8,429 bases of DNA from Thermococcaceae archaeon (GTDB lineage: Archaea; Methanobacteriota_B; Thermococci; Thermococcales; Thermococcaceae), in NCBI GenBank assembly GCA_026986455.1, contig JALSON010000304.1, positions 1 to 8,429 on the forward strand. Reading direction: 5' to 3'. Every line of letters begins with the position of its first letter. Position 1 is the first letter of the stretch. Positions 1-6,681 of this stretch are shown here, one piece after another. Made by a program: the position numbers and the translations under genes. Below the pieces are notes generated by a model that saw nothing but the letters and a program-made list of their open reading frames with translations, made no database searches and was not told the origin of the DNA.

Positions 1-659
<659 letters not shown>

Positions 660-673
660 GGGTGATAAATAGC

Positions 674-681
674 CTTATAAA
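674..681 (+). promoter_or_regulatory. TATA box for the guaAB-led operon
   Basis: CTTATAAA lies in the 77-base gap between purP and guaAB and resembles the archaeal TATA box, with an A-rich stretch upstream that could serve as BRE. Transcription would start about 25 bases downstream (near 702-706), giving a leader of about 30 bases that contains the ribosome binding site. A second AT-rich stretch at 684-694 is an alternative box. Inferred from sequence alone. Confidence 0.5.
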
Positions 682-724
682 TGGTTAAATTTTATGCAGA
701 AGAAAGTAAAAAAAAGTAGAAAGT

Positions 725-733
725 AAGGTGATC
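725..733 (+). promoter_or_regulatory. Ribosome binding site that sets the guaAB start
   Basis: AAGGTGATC matches the anti-Shine-Dalgarno 3' end of archaeal 16S rRNA. The GTG at 728 lies inside this site, so it cannot be its own served start. The ATG at 737 lies just downstream at the spacing common in Thermococcales. Confidence 0.7.
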
Positions 734-736
734 GTC

Positions 737-1660
737 ATGTGGGAGAGCTTCATAGATGAGAAGGTAAATGAGGTCAGGGAAAAGGTGGGAGATGGAAAGG
801 CCATTATAGCGCTCTCGGGGGGAGTTGACAGCTCAACGTGTGCCATTTTAGCGCACAGAGCCATTGGCGACAGGCTCTATGCCGTCTTCGTCAATACGGG
901 CTTCCTGAGGAAGGGAGAGCCGGAGTTCGTCATAAAGACGTTCAGGGACGAGTTTGGCTTAAACCTAATCTACGTCGACGCTCAGGAGCGCTTCTTTGAA
1001 TCGCTGAAGGGAGTGACGGACCCGGAGGAAAAGCGCAGGATAATAGGAAAGGTCTTCATAGACGTCTTTGAGGAGGTTGCCCGTGAGATAGATGCCGACT
1101 TTTTAATTCAGGGCACCATAGCCCCGGACTGGATTGAGAGCAAGGGGAAGATAAAGAGCCACCACAACGTCGGCGGTCTGCCCGAGCGTTTGAACCTTGA
1201 GCTAATCGAGCCCCTGAGGGATTTATACAAGGATGAGGTCAGGGAGGTTGCGAGAGAGCTTGGCCTTCCGGAGAGGATATACAACAGAATGCCATTTCCC
1301 GGGCCGGGCCTGGCAGTCCGCGTGCTGGGAGAGGTAACACCTGATAAGGTTGCAATCGTCAGGGAGGCGAACGCCATAGTTGAGGAGGAGATTGAGAAGG
1401 CCAGGCTAAAGCCGTGGCAGGCCTTTGCCGTGCTTTTGGGGGTTAAGACCGTTGGTGTGCAGGGGGACATAAGGGCCTACAAAGAGACGATAGCCGTCCG
1501 TGTCGTTGAGAGCCTCGACGGAATGACGGCCAACGCCATGAACGTGCCCTTTGAGGTGTTGCAAAGGATCGCCTTCAGGATAACGAGCGAGGTTCCCCAG
1601 GTGGGGAGGGTGCTCTACGACATAACGAACAAGCCTCCAGCGACTATTGAGTTTGAGTAA
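737..1660 (+). CDS. guaAB: GMP synthase (glutamine-hydrolysing) subunit B, ATP pyrophosphatase
   Basis: Cytoplasmic subunit that adenylates XMP with ATP and aminates it to GMP, using ammonia passed from the separate GuaAA glutaminase. In bacteria both activities lie in one GuaA chain; archaea such as Thermococcales split them. The 307 residues match the usual archaeal size of about 305-310. Visible are the PP-loop SGGVDSS (residues 27-33), [11 protein letters not shown] (about 125-135), [11 protein letters not shown] (about 141-151), [10 protein letters not shown] (about 186-195) opening the C-terminal dimerisation domain, and the end [12 protein letters not shown], which contributes to XMP binding. 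All key motifs are intact. I chose ATG 737 over GTG 728 because the ribosome binding site covers 728 and known homologues start M-W-E. It is the first gene of an operon; its partner guaAA is not next to it but follows a toxin-antitoxin pair. Confidence 0.96.
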   Translation: MWESFIDEKVNEVREKVGDGKAIIALSGGVDSSTCAILAHRAIGDRLYAVFVNTGFLRKGEPEFVIKTFRDEFGLNLIYVDAQERFFESLKGVTDPEEKRRIIGKVFIDVFEEVAREIDADFLIQGTIAPDWIESKGKIKSHHNVGGLPERLNLELIEPLRDLYKDEVREVARELGLPERIYNRMPFPGPGLAVRVLGEVTPDKVAIVREANAIVEEEIEKARLKPWQAFAVLLGVKTVGVQGDIRAYKETIAVRVVESLDGMTANAMNVPFEVLQRIAFRITSEVPQVGRVLYDITNKPPATIEFE

Positions 1661-1667
1661 CTTCGAT

Positions 1668-1687
1668 ACTTTTATCTATTTTTAAAG
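1668..1687 (+). promoter_or_regulatory. Possible internal promoter before the toxin-antitoxin pair
   Basis: The 42-base gap after guaAB holds two AT-rich TATA-like stretches, ACTTTTATCTA (1668-1678) and TATTTTTAAAG (1677-1687). The second is spaced to start transcription close to the antitoxin start. It could give the pair, and guaAA behind it, its own expression. Weak evidence: AT-rich gaps are common, and the T5 run could also act as a partial terminator. Confidence 0.25.
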
Positions 1688-1702
1688 CGAGGTATTACTG
1701 AG

Positions 1703-1918
1703 GTGGAGGTTGTGGATATCATAGAAGTTGTGTATGAGAACGGCGTGCTGAAGCCCCTTAAGCCCCTAAAGCTGAAGGAGGGGCAGAGGTTAGTGGTCAG
1801 AGTCTACGAGGGGAATGTTGTAAGGAAAACGGAAAAGTTCAGGAAGATTATAGCGCCGGAGAAGTTCAGCGAGAGTCCGGAGGAGTACCTGCTAAAGCTC
1901 AGGGAGGAGAAGATATGA
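1703..1918 (+). CDS. vapB: DUF104 family (UPF0165) antitoxin, VapB-like
   Basis: Small protein of 71 residues (68 if it starts at GTG 1712). It carries the DUF104 (AF2212/PG0164-like) signature [22 protein letters not shown] near the N-terminus, a beta-strand region, followed by a charged helical tail ([18 protein letters not shown]). Proteins of this family are encoded directly upstream of PIN-domain toxins and are regarded as their antitoxins; the C-terminal tail probably wraps the toxin and blocks its active site. Two GTG starts are possible. Start 1703 has GAGGT at 1689-1693. Start 1712 has GAGGTG at 1700-1705 with 6-base spacing and agrees better with family N-termini (M-D-I-I-E). The stop overlaps the toxin start as ATGA (1915-1918), so the two are translationally coupled. 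It lies 42 bases after guaAB on the same strand. Confidence 0.85.
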   Translation: MEVVDIIEVVYENGVLKPLKPLKLKEGQRLVVRVYEGNVVRKTEKFRKIIAPEKFSESPEEYLLKLREEKI

Positions 1919-2364
1919 AGGTTGTCGCGGACACTTCCGTGATGGTTAGCCTTTTCTCCAGTTTTTATCCCTATCGAACGGAGATTTCAAAGCGTATAGC
2001 TTCTCTCACAGAAATGGGAGTAATTGAGCTTTACTCTCCCCGCCTTGGTGAATTTGAGTTCATAGCTGTGATTACCCGGTTTCTTTCCAGAGAACTTGCG
2101 GAGGAGGCGTGGAGCATATACAGGTCGTTGATTACCGAGTTCATCGGTGAGGGGGTACTATCAGACCTCCTGAGGGAGCTTTCCTTTGAAACGTCTCACC
2201 GAATCCCAGACCTCTACTTCACCGCAACCGCCCGCTATCTCAATGCTGTTCTCATAACCAACGACAAGCGAATGGCCGAGCTGGCAGAGAAACTTGGTTT
2301 GAGAGCATTCTACTTAGTTGAAGACTCCGATGGATTTTTCAAATCTCTGGAGGTGGGAGAATGA
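1915..2364 (+). CDS. vapC: PIN-domain ribonuclease toxin, VapC-like
   Basis: 149-residue PIN-domain protein. It starts [12 protein letters not shown], giving the first catalytic acid Asp6; Glu46 or Glu48 in [11 protein letters not shown] is the second, Asp99 in [11 protein letters not shown] the third, and Asp117 in [12 protein letters not shown] the fourth. This Mg2+-binding acidic set is complete, so the nuclease is probably active. VapC toxins cut RNA, often tRNA or rRNA, and are silenced by a cognate antitoxin; the target here cannot be read from sequence. Start ATG 1915 overlaps the antitoxin stop by 4 bases and has GGGAGGAG at 1902-1909. Its own stop overlaps the guaAA start by 4 bases, and its last codons contain the guaAA ribosome binding site. 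Parts of the 5' half look more AT-rich than the guaA genes, which fits acquisition from elsewhere, but the 3' half does not. Confidence 0.88.
   Translation: MKVVADTSVMVSLFSSFYPYRTEISKRIASLTEMGVIELYSPRLGEFEFIAVITRFLSRELAEEAWSIYRSLITEFIGEGVLSDLLRELSFETSHRIPDLYFTATARYLNAVLITNDKRMAELAEKLGLRAFYLVEDSDGFFKSLEVGE
2349..2355 (+). promoter_or_regulatory. Ribosome binding site of guaAA inside the toxin 3' end
   Basis: GGAGGTG lies 5 bases before ATG 2361 and is a near-perfect archaeal Shine-Dalgarno. It also encodes the last residues of the upstream PIN toxin (…LEVGE), so toxin coding sequence and guaAA initiation signal share the same bases. Confidence 0.75.
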
Positions 2365-2927
2365 TAGTCATAATGGATAACCACGGGCAGTATGTGCACA
2401 GAATCTGGCGCACCCTTAGATACCTCGGCGTTGAGGCGAGGATAATCCCGAACACAACTCCTCTGGAGGAAATTAAGGCACTTGAGCCAAGGGGCATAAT
2501 CTTCTCGGGCGGGCCCGATATTGAGAGGACCGGAAACTGCGGGGCAATTTTAGAGCACTATGACGAGTTTAACGTGCCCATCCTGGGCATCTGCCTCGGC
2601 CACCAGCTCATAGCAAGGCACTTTGGCGGAAGGGTTGAAAGGGGCGAAAAAGCGGAGTACAGCCTCGTTGAGGTGGAAATCCTTGAGGAAAATGACATCT
2701 TCAAGGGACTCCCGGGGCGCCTCAAAGTCTGGGAGAGCCACATGGACGAGGTTAAGGAGCTCCCGGAGGACTTCGAGCTCCTGGCCAGGAGTGAATTCTG
2801 CCCGGTTGAGGCAATGAAACATAACACTCTCCCCATCTACGGCGTCCAGTTCCATCCTGAGGTCGCGCACACGGAGCGCGGTTCGGAGATTTATAAAAAC
2901 TTCGCAGAGCTCTGCGGCGAGCTTTAG
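2361..2927 (+). CDS. guaAA: GMP synthase subunit A, class I glutamine amidotransferase
   Basis: 188-residue glutaminase subunit, the usual length for archaeal GuaAA. It hydrolyses glutamine and hands ammonia to GuaAB for GMP formation. The triad of class I amidotransferases is complete: nucleophile Cys78 in LGICLGHQL, and His165 and Glu167 in [11 protein letters not shown]. The oxyanion-side motif FSGGPDIE (about 48-55) and the start [17 protein letters not shown] are typical of archaeal split GMP synthetases. The start overlaps the PIN toxin stop as ATGA, so it depends on translation or readthrough from the toxin gene unless an internal promoter acts. It is the last gene of the operon and is followed by a poly-T terminator. 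Function is well supported; the unusual point is only its separation from guaAB. Confidence 0.96.
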   Translation: MIVIMDNHGQYVHRIWRTLRYLGVEARIIPNTTPLEEIKALEPRGIIFSGGPDIERTGNCGAILEHYDEFNVPILGICLGHQLIARHFGGRVERGEKAEYSLVEVEILEENDIFKGLPGRLKVWESHMDEVKELPEDFELLARSEFCPVEAMKHNTLPIYGVQFHPEVAHTERGSEIYKNFAELCGEL

Positions 2928-2947
2928 CCCTTTCTGTTCTCCCCCGC

Positions 2948-2955
2948 TTTTTTTT
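2948..2955 (+). terminator. Poly-T terminator of the guaA operon
   Basis: Eight T in a row, preceded by a C-rich stretch, begin 20 bases after the guaAA stop. Archaeal RNA polymerase terminates at such T runs without needing a hairpin. Confidence 0.6.
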
Positions 2956-3003
2956 GGAAAACTTAAACACTTATTAGATCATTGTGGGAATATAATATCA
3001 AAG

Positions 3004-3153
3004 GTGGATTCGAAGGGATGTCTCCATATTCCCAAGAGCATGAGAGGAGGTTTATCTTTTGGAAACCCCGGACGGAATACTGATTATCCCGAAGCCGGAG
3101 TCTACGACAAACTCGGCATAGCACGGATAAACCTTAGAAAGCCCCCTGAGTAA
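3004..3153 (+). pseudogene. Degraded SpoVT/AbrB-type antitoxin remnant
   Basis: Frame 1 from 3004 reads VDSKGCLHIPKSMR, a clear match to the N-terminus of AbrB-like VapB antitoxins (V-D-S-K-G-R-x-x-I-P-K-x-x-R). The expected continuation, EVYLLETPDGILIIPKPES, is found one base over at 3047-3103; the original frame then resumes with VYDKLGIARINLRKPPE and TAA at 3151-3153. Two compensating shifts (near 3046 and 3100) therefore break and restore the frame. A usual start is missing: codons 2992 and 2995 are ATA where homologues would have ATG, leaving GTG 3004, which lacks a normal ribosome binding site. The uninterrupted frame codes for 49 residues with a scrambled middle, so a shortened product cannot be excluded, but the AbrB swapped-hairpin fold would be lost. 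No partner toxin follows. Identification rests on motif recognition. Confidence 0.6.
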
Positions 3154-3159
3154 TTTTTT
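3154..3159 (+). terminator. T6 run after the antitoxin remnant
   Basis: Six T directly after the TAA stop of the remnant, followed by a C/T-rich stretch and another T5. It may be the relic terminator of the decayed antitoxin unit, or it may only separate it from the next gene. Confidence 0.35.
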
Positions 3160-3201
3160 CTACCTCCCATTTTTACGTTGTGCAAATGTAAAATCGAAAA
3201 C

Positions 3202-3209
3202 TTTTTAAT
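3202..3209 (+). promoter_or_regulatory. TATA box for the small gene at 3253
   Basis: TTTTTAAT preceded by CGAAAA (possible BRE) lies about 48 bases before ATG 3253. Transcription would start near 3230, leaving a short leader with GGAGGG at 3240-3245, which is 7 bases before the ATG. The spacing of box, site and start is mutually consistent. Confidence 0.5.
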
Positions 3210-3252
3210 GTTCTGCATATTACTAATTTCAAGGGTATCGGAGGGCACGCTT

Positions 3253-3519
3253 ATGGGATACACGATTTATTACAGAATAAAGCTTGATGAGCCTGAGAGG
3301 GCATTCCACTTCATCGAGAGGGCCTGCCGGGGGCTCGGCATGGAATGCGAGCTTGAAGAGGAGAGGATACTCATCAGATGCCCCTTCGTGGAGCCCCTTA
3401 TAATCAAAAACGGGGAGGGCTTTGCAAAGACCTATGGAAGAGAGCCCTGCACATCCCTTTACCTTCTGCTGTTGCTATCGCTCTCGGCTTTTGGCTCGGT
3501 TGAGCTCTGGGAGGACTGA
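3253..3519 (+). CDS. Small conserved-looking protein of unknown function (88 aa)
   Basis: I do not recognise a named family. The 88-residue product starts MGYTIYYRIKLDEPERAFHFIERACRGLG and ends FGSVELWED; the alternation of strand-like (YTIYYRI, ILIRCPF) and helical (ERAFHFIERACRGL) stretches suggests a small alpha/beta protein with a ferredoxin-like pattern. There is no signal peptide; the Leu-rich stretch near residues 72-78 is too short and too close to the C-terminus for a clear membrane segment. The frame is open back to TTG 3178, but ATG 3253 has a good ribosome binding site (3240-3245) and sits correctly behind a TATA box, so it is preferred. The last 61 bases overlap the 3' end of the convergent membrane-protein gene. 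It stands alone on the + strand, between an antitoxin remnant and the surface operon. Confidence 0.7.
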   Translation: MGYTIYYRIKLDEPERAFHFIERACRGLGMECELEEERILIRCPFVEPLIIKNGEGFAKTYGREPCTSLYLLLLLSLSAFGSVELWED

Positions 3520-4232
3520 TCCCCGAGATAGACCTCCATGATTTTTTTGGGTATAGCACCCTTCATAAGCCTCTCCTCGACGAGGAGCTTCACGATTCTG
3601 CCCTCCTTTAAATCCCCAACTTTATCGACCCAGTAGTAACCGGGCTTGACGTTGGCCGCTATGTCGTCGTGGACGAAGACCCTGACGAGGTCACCCTTTA
3701 TTTCCTCGACAACCCCGTATGTCCAGTCCCTGCCATATTTTGTCTTAAACATCTGTCTGAACAGCAGAACAACCGCAAATATAACTATCAGGTATGCATA
3801 GTAGTAATAAACCACGTGGGTGAGCCTTCTGAGCACCGTGTATCCCACAAAAGCCAGAAACGCTATGAGGGAGAGCCCATAGTAAAAGTATCTGTAGGGT
3901 TTAAAGTCAATGAAGAAATAGTAGTTCCGCCAGAGAAGCCTGTGGATGTAGAGGAAATAGACGAGCGCCGTGAGCATGAGCAACGGGATGCTGCGGATCA
4001 ACAGCAGAATCAGCAGATTAAGGAGCAGATATGCCAGAAAAACAAGCTGAAGCTTCAGGCTTAGAAATTCATGAATGGTAATACTCTTTTTAACCAGCTT
4101 CCTCAGCAGCCTGAAATCCGGTGGCAGTTCCCTCAGCGAGGGAAATAGGAGCTCTCTAAAGGCTCCCGACAGTTTTACCGCAGCTGATTCTACCCGCTCG
4201 CCCACCACATAAAAAAAATCTTCAAGCTTCAT
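3459..4232 (-). CDS. DUF2101-like membrane protein with four predicted helices
   Basis: 257 residues. A basic, amphipathic N-terminal 55 residues is followed by four hydrophobic segments (about 60-79, 81-98, 115-134, 141-159), rich in Tyr, Phe and Leu, and a soluble C-terminal domain of about 75 residues with a compact beta-rich look (YGVVEEIKGDLVRVFVHDDIAANVKPGYYWVD). Length and layout resemble the archaeal family DUF2101, whose function is unknown; this match is from memory. The final 20 residues are Ser/Glu/Asp-rich low complexity and lie opposite the end of the convergent gene, suggesting the C-terminus was extended by stop-codon loss. Start ATG 4232 has GAGGTG 5 bases upstream, and only 13 bases separate it from the upstream surface-protein gene, so it is the last gene of that operon. 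A role in assembling or anchoring the upstream surface proteins is inference. Confidence 0.8.
   Translation of the reverse strand: MKLEDFFYVVGERVESAAVKLSGAFRELLFPSLRELPPDFRLLRKLVKKSITIHEFLSLKLQLVFLAYLLLNLLILLLIRSIPLLMLTALVYFLYIHRLLWRNYYFFIDFKPYRYFYYGLSLIAFLAFVGYTVLRRLTHVVYYYYAYLIVIFAVVLLFRQMFKTKYGRDWTYGVVEEIKGDLVRVFVHDDIAANVKPGYYWVDKVGDLKEGRIVKLLVEERLMKGAIPKKIMEVYLGDQSSQSSTEPKAESDSNSRR
3542..3548 (+). terminator. Possible poly-T terminator of the small + strand gene
   Basis: T7 run 23 bases after the stop at 3519, lying within the antisense coding sequence of the opposite-strand membrane-protein gene, where it encodes Pro-Lys-Lys-Ile. Position and length suit a + strand terminator, but coding constraint alone could explain it. 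Confidence 0.3.
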
Positions 4233-4245
4233 GATTTCACCTCAC

Positions 4246-6681
4246 TCATCTCTGAAGCAAATCCTGAGCCCCTTGGGTGCCGAATATCGCGGCTGCGGTT
4301 TGGTTGTCTATGAACAGATATACGTCGGATCTATCCGGGGTATCCGAAATTCCATAAACCCGATATCCGGAGACCGTTGAGGCGCTTCCGAAATACTTCT
4401 GCAGGAAATAATAATCCACGCTGCTCTCCTGATTGGAGTTTAAGTCCGCAGTAGAAACACCAATGATGCCCAGCAGATTCAGCAGAGCTTGATCGTATGG
4501 GGCAGGGCCGGGAATCATGAAGCTAACAAGGCCAATTGGATAATACTGGCTTCCGTATTTAATACCGAGCTCATCCTGCATTTTGTGGGCAAGGGTTACG
4601 TACGCGTCGTGGTTTGTGCTGCTCCCCTCAAGGCGCTCGAAGAACGACCATCCCCCGTATATGCCGAAGTAGCGGTTGTCCTGGATGCAGTTTATGAAGG
4701 GCTGGATGTCGTAGGCTCTGGCAGAGGTCGCAGATACTAAAGTAGAAACTGGTTTTTGTTCCACCTGAGTTGATATTGAGACTGTTGGAGGTGTAGAAGC
4801 ATATTTGCGAACGCGTATCCAGTCGATATATCCAAATCTCGTGGTTGAATCAGTGTCCGCCGCAATCTGAAGATAGAATGGACTGAGAGGGGGTGAAACA
4901 GCCGCTGTAAGCCAGCTGTTTGTATATGAATCCCAGAATTGTATCTGGGTTCCGGTATAGATAATTTCAAAGCTCTGCCAGTCTGTGGAGTATATCGGAC
5001 TCCCAGTAGCAGAGTAAACACCATAAACCCTAAGGTTCTTCTCATTATAGGCACTCACCCAGAATATTCCACCATATCCATCGTACCATGCATAAATAGC
5101 GGAATTGCTAAGCCATGGTGTGGTATCCGTGGGGACAAGACCTATGGTCACGTCAGTATCATAAAAGTAGTATCCCCCCAGTCTCCAAACACCTTCAATA
5201 ACAACATTCGGAGTGAAGCTTCTGAGGGTGTTTATGTAATATTGATTGTTCCAGTTACCCCACATTTCAATATATCCATTTGAGACAACATATTGATTCG
5301 TGTTTGTTGTCCATTTCGTTGTGTCTAACGATGTGCCACTGAAGTCATCATAAAACTCAAATACTTTATTTGGATCCCCAAGCGTTTCTGTTCCGCTTGA
5401 ATCAAAATATATTTCCAAGGTTACTTGGGAACTTGCGGGGATTGTAACGTTTACCCAGATTATGGCTTCTTCAGTGCTCGTGTTCCACTTCTCAACCCAG
5501 AAGTTGACTGGAGTACAGTTGCTGTATGTGATTTCTATTATTGGAATATTATCACCATCGCTATCCGCAGTATTGAAGAATGTATTAAGGAGCGTCAGAT
5601 TTGTAACATGTGAACTATCTATATAAATAGGGACCTGGAAATCCGTTAAGTCTTGGGCCAGATTATTCTGGATTGTCACATTGAAACGATATCCTAAGAG
5701 AGAACACCATCCTGTTGCGGGGGTTACACCACTAACATTTTCAAAAACCAGAACTCCCATATCGCCATCACTGAAAACGTTCACTGGGGATGTTCTCTTT
5801 CCGTCTGAGGTTGTATTGACGATTATTGGAGAGGTTACATTGATGCTTCCGTTCGCCAGAACATATGCCTCAGCGCCGGCACCGGGATAACTGTCGCCGA
5901 AATAAATCTTGCCGCTCTCCAAACTCGCGGACAGCTCTCCGATGACATGAGATTCGCTGCTGCTTCCATTTCCTTCCAGAACCTCTAAGGGCCTGCTGAA
6001 AAGCTGGGGGAAAGGCATCTGACATGCCCTGATGGATCTCTGATACCTGCCTCCCGTCATCGCTGAAAACATTGGATCCTCAAGATCCCTGATGTCAATT
6101 ATCGAGTACACCCATCCGGTTCTCGGAAGCGCACCCGAATAAACCACGACTCCGTTTCTGCTCCTAACCGTTACGTTCAGGATTCTACCCCTCACAACAA
6201 GCCGAAAAGAATCAAGGGGTGCAACCGTTATCTGTATGTGATCGGCAATTGTCGTGGAGTTGGGCTGTATGTAGAAGCCCTGCTTCTCAAGCTCGGCACT
6301 TATGTTGGAGATCCATGTTCTGATATCTCCATTCCCAACGAACAGGGAAACCCTTGGATAGTTCTGTATTGAGGGCGAACTCCCGTTGATGATTAAATCC
6401 CTGATGGTGTTGTTGGCCCCGTAGGAGGGGTCAATGAAATTGCCTGTTACCGCAACGTAGTCGACCACGGCCACCACTGCCCTCTTACCCGAAATCTCAA
6501 GGGCCCGCTGAAAGTCCAGCTCAAGATAAGATATAACATCAAACGTGCTCTCAAGTTGCATCCTCTCGCTCTGGGCATGAATCACCTGATAGGATACATC
6601 TTCATAGGTGGCCAGCAGCAGCATGAGAGGTATTAAGAGCAAAATCACAGATGAGTTTATCAGAAAGGCTCTCCTCCTCAT
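4246..6681 (-). CDS. Anchored surface protein: pilin-like N-terminus with DUF2341 and concanavalin-like module
   Basis: 811 residues. It begins MRRRAFLINSS followed by a hydrophobic stretch (about 12-25) and then an amphipathic helix, like archaeal type IV pilin-like or signal-anchor proteins; RRA-F could be a class III cleavage site, but the canonical K/R-G is absent. Residues 40-320 form a beta-rich exported region with many N-glycosylation sequons. About 330-427 match DUF2341 (GYRFNVTIQNN … FWVEKWN … IIWVNVTIP … LEIYFDSSG). About 441-627 resemble a concanavalin/LamG-like sugar-binding sandwich (FYDDFSGTSLDTTKW … GYIDWIRVRKY). The remaining C-terminal 180 residues I do not recognise. Start 6681 is preferred over ATG 6696 because GGAGGG (6694-6689) lies 7 bases upstream, and it overlaps the preceding stop as ATGA. 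Probably an adhesin or minor pilus-like component outside the membrane. Domain calls are from pattern recognition. Confidence 0.85.
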   Translation of the reverse strand: MRRRAFLINSSVILLLIPLMLLLATYEDVSYQVIHAQSERMQLESTFDVISYLELDFQRALEISGKRAVVAVVDYVAVTGNFIDPSYGANNTIRDLIINGSSPSIQNYPRVSLFVGNGDIRTWISNISAELEKQGFYIQPNSTTIADHIQITVAPLDSFRLVVRGRILNVTVRSRNGVVVYSGALPRTGWVYSIIDIRDLEDPMFSAMTGGRYQRSIRACQMPFPQLFSRPLEVLEGNGSSSESHVIGELSASLESGKIYFGDSYPGAGAEAYVLANGSINVTSPIIVNTTSDGKRTSPVNVFSDGDMGVLVFENVSGVTPATGWCSLLGYRFNVTIQNNLAQDLTDFQVPIYIDSSHVTNLTLLNTFFNTADSDGDNIPIIEITYSNCTPVNFWVEKWNTSTEEAIIWVNVTIPASSQVTLEIYFDSSGTETLGDPNKVFEFYDDFSGTSLDTTKWTTNTNQYVVSNGYIEMWGNWNNQYYINTLRSFTPNVVIEGVWRLGGYYFYDTDVTIGLVPTDTTPWLSNSAIYAWYDGYGGIFWVSAYNEKNLRVYGVYSATGSPIYSTDWQSFEIIYTGTQIQFWDSYTNSWLTAAVSPPLSPFYLQIAADTDSTTRFGYIDWIRVRKYASTPPTVSISTQVEQKPVSTLVSATSARAYDIQPFINCIQDNRYFGIYGGWSFFERLEGSSTNHDAYVTLAHKMQDELGIKYGSQYYPIGLVSFMIPGPAPYDQALLNLLGIIGVSTADLNSNQESSVDYYFLQKYFGSASTVSGYRVYGISDTPDRSDVYLFIDNQTAAAIFGTQGAQDLLQR

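Noticed and set aside
728..736. GTG start for guaAB three codons upstream
   Set aside because: It lies inside the ribosome binding site, and homologues begin at the M-W-E of ATG 737.
2985..3034. 9-base inverted repeat (TGGGAATAT / ATATTCCCA) with a 32-base spacer around the antitoxin remnant start
   Set aside because: A perfect 9-base pair at this distance is expected about once by chance in a window of this size; no further symmetry supports an operator or hairpin.
3178..3252. TTG start extending the small gene by 25 residues
   Set aside because: The extension would cover the TATA box and leader, while ATG 3253 has a proper ribosome binding site.
3669..4064. 131-codon + strand frame opposite the membrane-protein gene
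   Set aside because: It is the antisense of a well-supported gene with coherent membrane segments; its Gln/Glu-rich product reflects Leu-rich codons read on the other strand.
4737..5054. 105-codon - strand frame within the DUF2341/concanavalin region
   Set aside because: It is a shadow frame inside a gene whose main frame shows clear domain signatures; no start signal of its own.
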